Positions 7,652 through 16,284 of a stretch of DNA of 64,000 nt are shown piece by piece. Position 1 is the stretch's first letter; every line of letters begins with the position of its first letter. The notes under the pieces are model-generated. The model saw nothing but the letters and a program-made list of their open reading frames with translations, was not told where the DNA came from and did not search any database. Origin of the DNA: Fusobacterium sp. JB019 (GTDB lineage Bacteria > Fusobacteriota > Fusobacteriia > Fusobacteriales > Fusobacteriaceae); assembly GCA_030673965.1 (NCBI GenBank), contig JAUTCN010000002.1, positions 248,001 to 312,000 of the forward strand, given 5' to 3'. A program made the translations under genes and the position numbers.

Positions 7652-8638
7652 TTAATTGTGTTTTAATATAACTCTTCCGATCATTTTTCCTGCAAGCATT
7701 TTATCTACTTCTTCAGAAATTCCATCAAGTCCAACTTCTTTAATTCCTGATTCTAGATTATGACCTTTCCATTCCATAGCTAATTTTTCCCAAACTGCTA
7801 ACCTTTTTTCCATAGGACATTGAACAGAATCAATACCTATAAATCTAACTCCTCTTAAAATAAAAGGATAAACATTTGCATGAGGAATATCTCCACCAGC
7901 AACATTTCCGCAACTAGTTATAGTTCCACCATATTTAAGACTTCTTATTCCAGTTGAAAGAGGATTTCCTCCAACAGTATCAATAATTCCAGCCCATCTT
8001 TGTTTTAATAATGCTTTTCCAGATTGATCATCAATTTCTTCTCTACTAAGAACTCCCTTAGCTCCTAATTCTAAAGCAAATTTTTCTTCCTCTGGATTGT
8101 TTATAGTTGCATAAACATTATATCCTAATTTAGTTAAGAATTTAACTGAATGACTTCCAACTCCTCCAGTTCCTCCTATTACTAAAATATCTCCATCTTC
8201 AGGTTTTGTTTCTCTAATTAATTCAAAAACTGATAATGCAGAAGTGAAACCAGCAGTTCCATAAATAACAGCTTCTTTTAATGATAAAGCTTCTGGTTTT
8301 TTAACAACCCAAGAAGCAGGAACTCTAATATATTCTCCAAATCCTCCATCAGTATTCATTCCTAAATCATAACCTGTAAGGATAACTTCTTCACCTTTTG
8401 TAAATGTATCAACTGTTGAAGATTCAACAATACCAGCTGCATCTATCCCTGGTGTATGAGGAAATTTTCTAGTAACTCCTCTATTTCCAGTACATGATAA
8501 TGCATCTTTATAATTAAGAGATGAGTATTTAACTTTTATAACTACCTCTCCTTCAGGTAAATCATTAATTTCTCTCTCTACTATTTTTCTAATAAATTTT
8601 CCATCTTCTTCAAAAATTCTTAAAGCTTTAAATAACAT
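7652..8638 (-). CDS. AcuI/YhdH-type zinc-free medium-chain reductase
   Basis: NADPH-dependent oxidoreductase of the YhdH/AcuI branch, which reduces acrylyl-CoA or quinone-like enones. It has the GroES-like N-terminal half (SSLNYKDALSCTG, FPHTPGIDAAG), no zinc-binding cysteine cluster, and a Rossmann half with VIGGTGGVGSHSVK. The final GRVILKH is typical. The start at 8638 gives a 328-residue protein and has AGGAGG at the right distance; the longer frame runs through the promoter. The gene has its own consensus promoter and palindrome and lies just after a marR gene on the same strand. Substrate specificity is not certain. Confidence 0.86.
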   Translation of the reverse strand: MLFKALRIFEEDGKFIRKIVEREINDLPEGEVVIKVKYSSLNYKDALSCTGNRGVTRKFPHTPGIDAAGIVESSTVDTFTKGEEVILTGYDLGMNTDGGFGEYIRVPASWVVKKPEALSLKEAVIYGTAGFTSALSVFELIRETKPEDGDILVIGGTGGVGSHSVKFLTKLGYNVYATINNPEEEKFALELGAKGVLSREEIDDQSGKALLKQRWAGIIDTVGGNPLSTGIRSLKYGGTITSCGNVAGGDIPHANVYPFILRGVRFIGIDSVQCPMEKRLAVWEKLAMEWKGHNLESGIKEVGLDGISEEVDKMLAGKMIGRVILKHN

Positions 8639-8660
8639 CGTTCCTCCTAAATTTTTAATT

Positions 8661-8676
8661 AGTACGAAACCGTACT
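8661..8676. promoter_or_regulatory. Palindromic operator in the acuI-like leader
   Basis: AGTACG-AAAC-CGTACT is a perfect inverted repeat with six-base arms. It sits about 15-30 bases downstream of the -10 box, in the transcribed leader, where a bound repressor would block elongation. The adjacent MarR protein is the natural candidate. Confidence 0.55.
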
Positions 8677-8692
8677 TTATTAAGATAAGGTG

Positions 8693-8721
8693 ATTATACA
8701 ATAAAGTATGAAGAATGTCAA
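8693..8721 (-). promoter_or_regulatory. Consensus sigma-70 promoter of the acuI-like gene
   Basis: Minus strand TTGACA, exactly 17 bases, then TATAAT: a perfect match to consensus at both boxes. It lies in the gap between marR and the reductase gene, so the reductase can be transcribed independently of marR. Confidence 0.85.
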
Positions 8722-8734
8722 ATTTTATTTATTA

Positions 8735-9169
8735 TTATTTTTCAAAGTTTCTTTTAACTTTACGAAGTAAGCTAACTAATAACTCTTTTTCTTCATCAGT
8801 AAAATCAAAATATGTTTTAGCTAAAAGATTATCACTTATTTCTTTAAATGATTCTTTAAATTTCCAACCATTCTCAGTAAGAACAATTTCAGTTATTCTA
8901 GCATCTTGTTTATTTTTTTCCTTAGATATATATCCCAATTTTTCTAATTTCTTAACCATATCTGTTATAGTAGATTTCCTTTTCCCTGTTTTACTAACAA
9001 TTTTATTAATTGTTAGTCTTCCTTCATTCATATACAATAAAGAAAATATAGTTCCATGAGAATTTATAATATCTGTAATATTATTTCTTTTTAATTCTTC
9101 ATTAATATATTGACTACTCTTCTCATTAATTGTTGAAATCAAACCTATTATAGTATTTGTACTTTTCAT
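8735..9169 (-). CDS. MarR-family transcriptional regulator
   Basis: A 144-residue winged-helix repressor of the MarR type: dimer helix at the N-terminus, then helix-turn-helix and wing in the segment LTINKIVSKTGKRKSTITDMVKKLEKLGYISKEKNKQDARI, with the DxR wing tip. MarR proteins usually sense phenolic or oxidant ligands. It starts 25 bases after the upstream lipoprotein gene and precedes the acuI-like gene that carries a palindrome in its leader, so that gene is the likely target. Ligand unknown. Confidence 0.88.
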   Translation of the reverse strand: MKSTNTIIGLISTINEKSSQYINEELKRNNITDIINSHGTIFSLLYMNEGRLTINKIVSKTGKRKSTITDMVKKLEKLGYISKEKNKQDARITEIVLTENGWKFKESFKEISDNLLAKTYFDFTDEEKELLVSLLRKVKRNFEK

Positions 9170-9193
9170 TCTCGCCCCTTCTATTTAATCTAA

Positions 9194-9904
9194 TTAATTT
9201 TTATTAAAATCTTTTAGGTACTCCTCTAATTCTTCCTTTGAAAATATAAACTCTGGCATTCCTGTTGAATAAGGTGCTAAAGTATAATGAGGATATTTTA
9301 CAATTAATTTATCTTCCTTAAAATAAATATTTGCATTTTTTAATCTTACTCCATCACTTTCTAAGCTATCTTGAAAATAAAATACTTTAGTGTCATCATT
9401 ATCTGATTTTTTAAAATCCTCTCTAATATTTTCTAATATTCTATTTTCAATATATGCCTTTCCCTCCTCTGTAAGAATGTCATTTACTTTTATTTCTTTC
9501 CCTGTTTTATTAGAATAATTATAAGAAACTATATTTGTTAATCCATGAGCTCCACCTTGATAATAATAATTATTTAATAAAATAGAAGTTAATCCAAAAT
9601 CATTTTCATAAGTTTCGTATGATATTTTTTCTTCATATTTAATAGAACTATTCATATTATCTTGTAAGTATTCAATTTCTTTTAATTCTTCCTGTAAATC
9701 ATTTTTTCCCTCTTCTATCATTTTTTTAAACTTTGCATTTTCCTTTGAAAAATCTTTATCTTTAAAAGAAAGTTGAGGAACAGAGTATTCATAAGAATAA
9801 TATTTATTCTCTGATTTTTCTTTTATATTTTTAATAACTATTTTTTTCTCTCCCATACAACCTATTGATGCAACTAATAAAAAAGTTGTTATTATTTTTT
9901 TCAT
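9194..9904 (-). CDS. Secreted or lipid-anchored DUF4163/DUF3298 protein
   Basis: The N-terminus is a hydrophobic signal ending in SIGC, a weak lipobox. The body resembles the RsiV/PdaC extracytoplasmic module: an N-terminal DUF4163-like half and a C-terminal DUF3298-like half with YYYQGGAHGLTN and the KEIKVNDIL strand. Such domains bind ligands such as lysozyme or cell-wall fragments in known relatives; that is family knowledge only. The gene has its own good promoter and is followed closely by marR. Role here is unknown. Confidence 0.75.
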   Translation of the reverse strand: MKKIITTFLLVASIGCMGEKKIVIKNIKEKSENKYYSYEYSVPQLSFKDKDFSKENAKFKKMIEEGKNDLQEELKEIEYLQDNMNSSIKYEEKISYETYENDFGLTSILLNNYYYQGGAHGLTNIVSYNYSNKTGKEIKVNDILTEEGKAYIENRILENIREDFKKSDNDDTKVFYFQDSLESDGVRLKNANIYFKEDKLIVKYPHYTLAPYSTGMPEFIFSKEELEEYLKDFNKN

Positions 9905-9943
9905 TTATATCTCCTTTCACAAAAACTAAAGTAATACCTATCT

Positions 9944-9972
9944 ATTATATTACTTTTAATGTAATTAATCAA
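9944..9972 (-). promoter_or_regulatory. Promoter of the DUF3298 gene
   Basis: Minus strand TTGATT, 17 bases, TATAAT, located about 40 bases before the start codon, followed by an AAAGGAG ribosome binding site. It probably also drives the marR gene downstream. Confidence 0.7.
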
Positions 9973-9980
9973 CAAAATAT

Positions 9981-10008
9981 AAAAAAGGGTAGATGTGTAT
10001 CTACCCTT
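9981..10008 (-). terminator. Terminator of the cdr-cyclase-rubredoxin unit
   Basis: Minus strand stem AAGGGTAGAT / ATCTACCCTT with a four-base loop, followed by a T tract, located 12 bases after the rubredoxin stop codon. Confidence 0.88.
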
Positions 10009-10019
10009 AGAAGAATCTT

Positions 10020-10199
10020 TTAATCAGTTAATATCTTTGTTAGCAAAGGTTCAAACTTGTCTTTTGTAGCTCCACAAATAGGACAAGTCCAATCATCAGG
10101 TAAATCTAAAAATTTTGTTCCAGGTTCAACATCAGTTTTAGGACTCCCCACCTCAGGATTATAAACATAGTTACAAAGAGTACATTTCCATTTTTTCAT
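10020..10199 (-). CDS. Rubredoxin
   Basis: Small iron electron carrier of 59 residues. The four iron ligands are in CTLCNY (Cys6, Cys9) and CPICGA (Cys39, Cys42), with the usual aromatic core ([17 protein letters not shown]). In anaerobes rubredoxin passes electrons from NAD(P)H oxidoreductases to peroxide- or oxygen-reducing proteins. It is the last gene of a unit with a CoA-disulfide reductase-like flavoprotein, a plausible electron donor. ATG has GGGGGGAAAT upstream. A C-terminal extension (LLTKILTD) is slightly longer than the classical 52-54 residue form. Confidence 0.95.
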   Translation of the reverse strand: MKKWKCTLCNYVYNPEVGSPKTDVEPGTKFLDLPDDWTCPICGATKDKFEPLLTKILTD

Positions 10200-10217
10200 A
10201 ATTTCCCCCCTTTTATA

Positions 10218-11006
10218 TTAGTGTTTTTTATGGTGCTTTTTTTGTTTTGAAGGAATTATAGCCCATACCCTTACTGGAAGCCCATTAGCTTCTGAAATTC
10301 TAGGGGCAGCTATAAATATTAAAGATCCAGTTAAAGGAACTTTATCTAAATTTGCAAGTAATTCAACTTGAAATTTGTCTTGAGCTAACACATATCTTTC
10401 TGCTTGTAAATCTCCAACAGCACAACTTGTAATAGGAGCATCAGTATCTAAAGTTTCGTGTCCTACTCCTGCTATATGTCTTTCTTCAAATAAATATTTT
10501 AATGTTTCTATTGTCCATCCAGGATAATGTTCTTTTCCATCATAGTCTGCATTTTCTAATAAAGTTTTATCTGGCCATCTTTTTCCCCAACCAGTTCTCA
10601 TGGCAACAAAACTATTTTCTGGAATTTTACCATGCTTAATTTCAAAATTAACAATATCTTCAATGTTTATTTCATAATCAAAATTATTTTCTACCTTCTC
10701 TGTAACATCTAATATAACTAAAGGAAGAATAGTATCTTTAATATGAAAATCATCTGAAGTTCTTCCCTCTTCTATAAAATGCCTTGGATAATCTATATGA
10801 GTTCCAAACTGTCCTGGAAATTTGAAACTTTGAATTTGTAAAGGCATTCCTTCTATATAGTTATAATCAACAAGATTAGTTCCTAACTCCACTGCATTCT
10901 CTGGAATCCCATCCCAAAAAGGACTTTCATTTGTTAATGAATGAGATAATTCTATCCATTCTAAAGATTTTAATTCACTTAATAACTTCCATAAATCATC
11001 TAACAT
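10218..11006 (-). CDS. Cyclase-family metal hydrolase (kynurenine formamidase-like)
   Basis: Belongs to the cyclase/KynB family (PF04199), metal-dependent amide or lactone hydrolases. The metal site signature is seen as FGTHIDYPRHF, and a further conserved block reads GHETLDTDA. The start at 11006 (MLDDLWK) is preferred because GGAGGTG sits five bases upstream; this gives 262 residues. The tail KKHHKKH is His/Lys-rich and could bind metal. It lies between the flavoprotein and rubredoxin genes. Neither kynurenine genes nor another substrate clue is present, so the substrate is unknown. Confidence 0.8.
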   Translation of the reverse strand: MLDDLWKLLSELKSLEWIELSHSLTNESPFWDGIPENAVELGTNLVDYNYIEGMPLQIQSFKFPGQFGTHIDYPRHFIEEGRTSDDFHIKDTILPLVILDVTEKVENNFDYEINIEDIVNFEIKHGKIPENSFVAMRTGWGKRWPDKTLLENADYDGKEHYPGWTIETLKYLFEERHIAGVGHETLDTDAPITSCAVGDLQAERYVLAQDKFQVELLANLDKVPLTGSLIFIAAPRISEANGLPVRVWAIIPSKQKKHHKKH

Positions 11007-11033
11007 AAACACCTCCATCATTATACAATACTA

Positions 11034-12728
11034 TTAAAACATATATTTTGTTACAATAGGTTCTCTTGATTGAGTTTTATCATTAAAGTATTCATAGTAA
11101 GAAAGTAAAGAGAAACCACAATCAACAGAGACAACATCTTTTATTCCTAAGCTTTGTAAAATTAATGCTCCATTATAACTAGTTAATCCAGTTTTACAAT
11201 GGATATAAACTGTTCTATCTTTAGGTATTTCATCTATTCTTTTTCTTATTTCACATATAGGAATATTAATAGCTCCTTTAATATGTACTTTTTCAAATAT
11301 TTCTGGAGGTCTAGCATCTATTATGTATTCTCCATTTTCTACTAATTCTCTTACTTTAGCAAATGAACAATGCTTATATGTATCGTTCATTAAGTTACTT
11401 GCTATATATCCTGCATAATTAACAACATCCTTTGCTGTTCCAAAAGGAGGAGCGTAACATAATTCTAAATCTTTCAAATCATAAATAGTTCCATTATATT
11501 TAATGGAAGTAGCTATTACATCTATTCTTCTAGCTACATCTCCCTTACCTATAGCTTGGGCTCCTAATATTTTTCCTGTTGGAATTTCATAAACTAATTT
11601 AAAATACATAGGATTAGAATTTGGCATAATACTTACACTATCATGAGCAACTAAAGCAACAGTGTCATAATCGACATTTAAATTCATAGCTTTAATAAAT
11701 CCTTCTGTCATCCCTGTGGAAGCACCATTATAATCAAAAACTTTTATAATAGAAGTTCCTATAAATCCTCTATTCTCAACAGGTAAATCATTAATATGAT
11801 CTGCAACTGCTCTTCCTTGTTTTTGAGCTGGTCCTGCTAATGCGAGTTTAAAATAGTCATGAAATAAAGGACTATAAACTTCAATTGCATCTCCAATGGC
11901 ATAAATATCAGAATCATTTGTCATATAGTTTTGATTTGTTCTTATTCCTCCCATTTTACCTATATCTAAGTTAGCATTTTTAGCTAATGTTGTTTCAGGT
12001 GAAACTCCAATTGCCATTAATACAAGATCTGTTTTTACTTTTTCCCCAGAAGAGAGAAGAACTTTATTTTCTTCAAAACCTTCTACTTTTTTATTTAAAA
12101 TTAAGTTAACTCCTTTATCCATTAACTCTTTGTGAAAAATTTGCACCATATCGTAATCGAAGGGTTTTAAAATCTGTGGCATAGCTTCAATTAAGGTAAT
12201 ATTATAGCCAATTTCTCTTAAATTTTCAGCTGTCTCTACTCCTATGAAGCCTCCTCCAATTATTGTTATTTCTTTTACTTCTTTATCATTTAAAAATTTT
12301 ATAATATTCATAACATCTACTACAGTTTTTACAGTAAAGACCTGTACTTTTTCTATTCCAGGAAACTTAGGTACAATTGGATTTGCTCCCGGAGATAAAA
12401 TTAATTTATCGTAAGTTTCCTCATATATTTCCTCTGTCTCTATTTTTTTTACCTTTACTTTGTTATTCTTTCTATCTATTTCAATAACTTCTTCATTTAT
12501 TCTAGCGTCAATATTAAAATTATTATAAAATTGTTTTGGAGTAGTTACAAATAAAGATTCTGTTTCTTTAATTACATTTCCTAGACGATAAGGTAATCCA
12601 CAACTAGAAAAAGAAACATGAGGTCCTCTTTCAAACATTATAATTTTAGCTTTTTCATCTAATCTTCTAAGTCTTGTAGCAGCAGAAGCACCTCCAGCTA
12701 CACCACCAATAATAACAATTTTTTTCAT
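11034..12728 (-). CDS. CoA-disulfide reductase-like flavoprotein with C-terminal rhodanese domain
   Basis: FAD/NAD(P)H oxidoreductase of 564 residues. The N-terminal dinucleotide motif is IIGGVAGGASAATRLRR; the redox-active cysteine is Cys43 in FSSCGLPYRLG, the single-cysteine arrangement of CoA-disulfide reductases and NADH oxidases. A second NAD motif (TIIGGGFIGVETAENL) follows. Residues about 460-550 form a rhodanese domain with an intact active loop HCKTGLTS (Cys511), as in CoADR-RHD proteins that reduce CoA disulfide, CoA persulfide or polysulfide. It heads a unit with a cyclase-family hydrolase and rubredoxin. The exact electron acceptor is undetermined. Confidence 0.88.
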   Translation of the reverse strand: MKKIVIIGGVAGGASAATRLRRLDEKAKIIMFERGPHVSFSSCGLPYRLGNVIKETESLFVTTPKQFYNNFNIDARINEEVIEIDRKNNKVKVKKIETEEIYEETYDKLILSPGANPIVPKFPGIEKVQVFTVKTVVDVMNIIKFLNDKEVKEITIIGGGFIGVETAENLREIGYNITLIEAMPQILKPFDYDMVQIFHKELMDKGVNLILNKKVEGFEENKVLLSSGEKVKTDLVLMAIGVSPETTLAKNANLDIGKMGGIRTNQNYMTNDSDIYAIGDAIEVYSPLFHDYFKLALAGPAQKQGRAVADHINDLPVENRGFIGTSIIKVFDYNGASTGMTEGFIKAMNLNVDYDTVALVAHDSVSIMPNSNPMYFKLVYEIPTGKILGAQAIGKGDVARRIDVIATSIKYNGTIYDLKDLELCYAPPFGTAKDVVNYAGYIASNLMNDTYKHCSFAKVRELVENGEYIIDARPPEIFEKVHIKGAINIPICEIRKRIDEIPKDRTVYIHCKTGLTSYNGALILQSLGIKDVVSVDCGFSLLSYYEYFNDKTQSREPIVTKYMF

Positions 12729-12819
12729 AATATCTCCCCCTTTTTCTTTAGAAAAAAAACAAAATAAAAAAAATAACCTATATCCTATTAGACTTAGATT
12801 AAAGCGATTTGGTTATAAA

Positions 12820-12855
12820 AAAATAAAATAAAAGAACTACGCATTAGTAGTTCTC
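12820..12855 (-). terminator. Terminator after nagB
   Basis: Minus strand stem AGAACTAC / GTAGTTCT with a six-base loop, followed by a long T-rich tract. It closes the queH-radical SAM-rpiR-nagB operon. Confidence 0.85.
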
Positions 12856-12877
12856 TTAGAATTAAAATTATATGTCT

Positions 12878-13708
12878 TTATTTTTTATATTTATTATAAA
12901 ATTCTTCTAGCAATTTATCTGTATCTAAATTTTTAGATTCAATATCTTTAAAATATCTATATGTTCCCACTGTTAATTCATTAGTTGCTCCTTCATCTGA
13001 AACAATAATTCCTTTATTATGCATTTGAAGAGTTGAGATTGTCCACATATGATTTATTCCCTCTTCTACGGCGTGGCGAAGTGCTCTTGCTTTTTTTTCT
13101 CCGTTTACAATTATTAATACTTCTTTAGCATCCATAATTGTTCCCACCCCTACAGTTAATGCAAGTTTTGGAACTTTTTCTAAATCTCCACCAAAATATC
13201 TTGAATTTGCTATAATTGTATCCATAGTTAATTCTTTATCTCTTGTTCTTGAAGTTAAAGATGATCCAGGTTCATTAAAAGCAATATGTCCATCAGGACC
13301 AATTCCTCCAACAAATAAATCTATTCCCCCATAAGATTCAATCTTATCTTCATATCTTTTGCATTCCTTCTTAAGATCTTTAGCCATCCCATCTAAAATA
13401 TTTATATTTTCTTCTTTCATATCAACATGATTAAATAAATTTTCATGCATATATTTCCAATAACTTTGATCATCTTCCTTACTAAGCCCTACATATTCAT
13501 CCATATTAAAAGTTACTACATTTTCAAATGAAATAATACCTTCCTTATAAAATTCAACTAATCTTTTATACATATCAATAGGTGTTCCCCCTGTAGGTAA
13601 ACCTAATACAAATGGTTTTTCTTTAGTTGGATTAGCTTGTAATATTCTTTTAGCAATATGAATTGCTGCCCAGTCACAAAAACTTTTGTTTGTTATAATT
13701 ACTCTCAT
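12878..13708 (-). CDS. nagB: Glucosamine-6-phosphate deaminase
   Basis: Converts glucosamine 6-phosphate to fructose 6-phosphate and ammonia in amino-sugar catabolism. The 276-residue protein is full length and shows [13 protein letters not shown] (phosphate loop), NMDEYVGL with catalytic Asp, and [17 protein letters not shown]. No nagA, nagE or sialic-acid genes are adjacent. It is 21 bases downstream of an RpiR-family regulator gene and at the end of a four-gene operon. The regulator probably responds to an amino-sugar phosphate. Confidence 0.97.
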   Translation of the reverse strand: MRVIITNKSFCDWAAIHIAKRILQANPTKEKPFVLGLPTGGTPIDMYKRLVEFYKEGIISFENVVTFNMDEYVGLSKEDDQSYWKYMHENLFNHVDMKEENINILDGMAKDLKKECKRYEDKIESYGGIDLFVGGIGPDGHIAFNEPGSSLTSRTRDKELTMDTIIANSRYFGGDLEKVPKLALTVGVGTIMDAKEVLIIVNGEKKARALRHAVEEGINHMWTISTLQMHNKGIIVSDEGATNELTVGTYRYFKDIESKNLDTDKLLEEFYNKYKK

Positions 13709-13729
13709 TTATTCCTCCTAATAAAATAA

Positions 13730-14587
13730 TTAATCAATTTTAAAATCACTTACTATTTTTAGAGCATCTCCTATATATTTTTCAGCAAGTTTTTTATTTC
13801 TTGTAATTAATGCCACATATATAATATCAACTATTGTTAATTGAGAAATTCTTGAATATAACGCAGTTGATCTAAAATTATTTTTTTCAACAACAGTATG
13901 TAAATTTACATCAGATAGCTCACTTATTGGATTTTTTGCCATTTGAGTAATAGAAATTATCTTAATATTTTTTTTCTTAGCTTCTTTTACTAAATTATAT
14001 ATATCTAAAGTTTTACCACTTTGAGATATTACAAATAACAAATCTTCTTCTCCTAGAGTGGAAATTGTAGATAATTGCATATGATAGTCAGATTCAAAGA
14101 AAGCCATTATTCCAAGTTCTCTAAGTTTATATTGTAAATCTCTTGCTATAATTCCAGAATAACCAGCACCAATAATCATAATTTTTTTAGCCTTTGTAAT
14201 CATTGTAATGCTATCCACAATATCCTCTGTACTAATTATAGAATAAGTATCTTGTATTATATTACTATTAACATATACAACTTTTTTTACCATATCTTCC
14301 ATTTCGTTTCCGCCTTTTAAATCTTCGTAAACAAAATTAACTTTTTCCTTTGCTTCTCTTCTCCCCATATCCTTTCCAAAATCAACCTTAAATTCAGGGA
14401 AACCAGAATATCCCATTTTTTTAGCAAATCTAACTACAGAAGCTTGACTTGTTTCACATTCTTCTGCTATTTCATAGGTATTCATATGCATTATCTTATC
14501 TAAATTATCTAGTATGTATTTGCTGATCTTCTTTTCCTTTTTAGTAAACATACCTTGCATTTTATTTAATTTGGATATTACACTCAT
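13730..14587 (-). CDS. RpiR-family regulator (HTH plus SIS domain)
   Basis: A 285-residue regulator with an N-terminal helix-turn-helix (ECETSQASVVRFAKKMGYSGFPEFK, about residues 43-68) and a C-terminal SIS sugar-phosphate domain with MIIGAGYSGIIARDLQ and FVISQSGKTLDI. RpiR members sense phosphosugars such as N-acetylmuramic or glucosamine phosphates. Position just ahead of nagB makes amino-sugar phosphate the likely ligand. Its start overlaps the end of the radical SAM gene by 26 bases. Whether it activates or represses cannot be told. Confidence 0.9.
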   Translation of the reverse strand: MSVISKLNKMQGMFTKKEKKISKYILDNLDKIMHMNTYEIAEECETSQASVVRFAKKMGYSGFPEFKVDFGKDMGRREAKEKVNFVYEDLKGGNEMEDMVKKVVYVNSNIIQDTYSIISTEDIVDSITMITKAKKIMIIGAGYSGIIARDLQYKLRELGIMAFFESDYHMQLSTISTLGEEDLLFVISQSGKTLDIYNLVKEAKKKNIKIISITQMAKNPISELSDVNLHTVVEKNNFRSTALYSRISQLTIVDIIYVALITRNKKLAEKYIGDALKIVSDFKID

Positions 14588-15497
14588 TTCTTTTCGCCCC
14601 CTGGAAAGTATCTTTTAATTTTAGATTCTTATGTATATCATTTAAAACTCTTCTTTTATTTAGTGTCCAAGTTGGTAATAACAATTCTTCTTTTTTTGCA
14701 TCACCAGTTAATCTATGTATAACTATATTCTTATCTAATCTCTCTATAAGTTCAATAACTGTTTCAACATATTCTTCTTCACTATATATTTTAAATTCTT
14801 CTTCATTATAGTATTCTTCTAATTTGCTATCTTTTAAAATATAAAGCATATGTATCTTTATTCCCCAGGACTTAACTTCGTTTATAAGATTAACAGTATC
14901 ATATAAATCCTGCTTTTCTTCCTTTGGAAGAGATATTATCATATGAGTTACAAATTTAATATTTAATGCTCTTAAATTTTTAGCGGTTTTTATATATTTT
15001 ACTGTATCATAACCTCTATTTATTATTTTTCCTATATTATCATTAGCAGTTTGTAATCCTAATTCTATCCATAAAAAATAATCCTTATTAATTTCTTCTA
15101 ATAATTGTAAAACTTCTTTATTCATGCAATCAGGTCTTGTTGCAATAGCTATACCTATTACCTTTTCATGAGAAAGAGCTTCATAATATATCTTTCTTAA
15201 ATAGTTTATATCACCATATGTATTTGTAAAATTTTGAAAATAAGCAATTACATTATTATCTTTATTTTTAGATTTTATAAATTCTAGTTGTTCATCTATC
15301 TGACTAGTAATACTTTTAGTTCTAGACCCTGCAAATTCTCCACTTCCAGCATCACTACAAAAAATACAACCTTGTGAAGAAATGGTTCCATCTCTATTAG
15401 GACATGTAAAGCCTCCATCTAAAGAAACCTTATATATCTTATGAAGAAATTTTTCTTTTAAATAATTATTTAGAGAATAAAATCTATCATTATTCAT
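14562..15497 (-). CDS. Radical SAM protein of the YhcC/TIGR01212 type
   Basis: A 311-residue radical SAM protein. The N-terminal cluster site is seen in FTCPNRDG...GCIFCSDAGSGEF; the first cysteine lies well before the CxxC pair, as in the YhcC/YtqA group rather than the common CxxxCxxC. Other family blocks are YFQNFTNTYG, IATRPDC and WIELGLQT. The biochemical function of this group is not firmly established; a tRNA or protein modification role is often assumed. It overlaps queH upstream by eight bases, consistent with co-translation with a tRNA-modification gene. Confidence 0.85.
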   Translation of the reverse strand: MNNDRFYSLNNYLKEKFLHKIYKVSLDGGFTCPNRDGTISSQGCIFCSDAGSGEFAGSRTKSITSQIDEQLEFIKSKNKDNNVIAYFQNFTNTYGDINYLRKIYYEALSHEKVIGIAIATRPDCMNKEVLQLLEEINKDYFLWIELGLQTANDNIGKIINRGYDTVKYIKTAKNLRALNIKFVTHMIISLPKEEKQDLYDTVNLINEVKSWGIKIHMLYILKDSKLEEYYNEEEFKIYSEEEYVETVIELIERLDKNIVIHRLTGDAKKEELLLPTWTLNKRRVLNDIHKNLKLKDTFQGAKRNECNIQIK

Positions 15498-16164
15498 GAA
15501 TCCCTTCCTTTTCTAACTTCTCTTTTCTATGATTTTCCATTTCCACTTTAGAAAATATACATCCACAATAATCTTGTCTATATAAATCATATTCCTTAGA
15601 AAGTTTAATAGATTCTTGATATCTTCCTTTTTTCTTAAAATCATTATAAAAATAATTAATAGAATATTTCTTTTGTAAATTTTTCCCTATTTCATTTATC
15701 CACTGGGCATTCTTTAAAGGGCTGATCGTTAAAACACTTGCAAAATAATCATAATTATTTTCCCTTGCATATTTTGCTGTTTCTTCTAAACGAATAGTGT
15801 AACATAGATAACATCTTTTTCCACCTTCCTTTAAATCTTCCATTCCTTTAACTTTATCAAAAAAATCTTCTTTAGGATTATATCTTCCCTCTTCTATGAA
15901 AATATTATAATTTCTCTTTTTTATATATTCTTTTAATTCTTCTAATCTCTTATAATACTCAGATTCTTCTGTTGTATTAGGATTATAATAAAATAAAGTA
16001 ATATCAAAATAATCCATTATAGCTTCTAATACAGCTGAACTACAAGGAGCACAACAAGCTTGTAAAAGTAATTTTGGTTTTTTATCTTTTGTTTGTATAT
16101 CTTTTATTTGATTTTGCATTTCTAATTCATAGTTAATTTTTATTTTATTCCCTCTATTTTCCAT
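15490..16164 (-). CDS. queH: Epoxyqueuosine reductase QueH
   Basis: Carries out the last step of queuosine biosynthesis, reducing epoxyqueuosine in tRNA, as the non-cobalamin alternative to QueG. The 224-residue protein has the diagnostic ACCAPC pair, YYNPNTTEESEY, GGKRCYLCYTIRLEETA and the C-terminal YCGCIFS; these cysteines hold an iron-sulfur cluster and a second metal. First gene of the operon, with its own promoter. Other queuosine genes are not in the window. Confidence 0.93.
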   Translation of the reverse strand: MENRGNKIKINYELEMQNQIKDIQTKDKKPKLLLQACCAPCSSAVLEAIMDYFDITLFYYNPNTTEESEYYKRLEELKEYIKKRNYNIFIEEGRYNPKEDFFDKVKGMEDLKEGGKRCYLCYTIRLEETAKYARENNYDYFASVLTISPLKNAQWINEIGKNLQKKYSINYFYNDFKKKGRYQESIKLSKEYDLYRQDYCGCIFSKVEMENHRKEKLEKEGIHE

Positions 16165-16181
16165 AATTACACCTCACTTAT

Positions 16182-16210
16182 ATTCTAATATACTTTTGAC
16201 TTAATTTCAA
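16182..16210 (-). promoter_or_regulatory. Promoter of the queH-nagB operon
   Basis: Minus strand TTGAAA, 17 bases, TAGAAT, about 20 bases before the queH start. The operon's coupled starts (overlaps of 8 and 26 bases, then 21 bases) imply that this promoter serves all four genes. Confidence 0.65.
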
Positions 16211-16255
16211 GAGATAATTCAAAAAAATGAATTTTTAAATCAAAAATTATCCAAA

Positions 16256-16280
16256 TAAAAAAGGCATATAAATGCCTTTT
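16256..16280 (-). terminator. Terminator of yjdM
   Basis: Minus strand stem AAAAGGCAT / ATGCCTTTT with a four-base loop, followed by T-rich sequence, five bases after the yjdM stop. Confidence 0.85.
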
Positions 16281-16284
16281 CATA

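Noticed and set aside
8715-9059. Plus-strand open frame opposite marR
   Set aside because: Antisense to marR; hydrophobic composition is what the complement of AT-rich helical genes gives.
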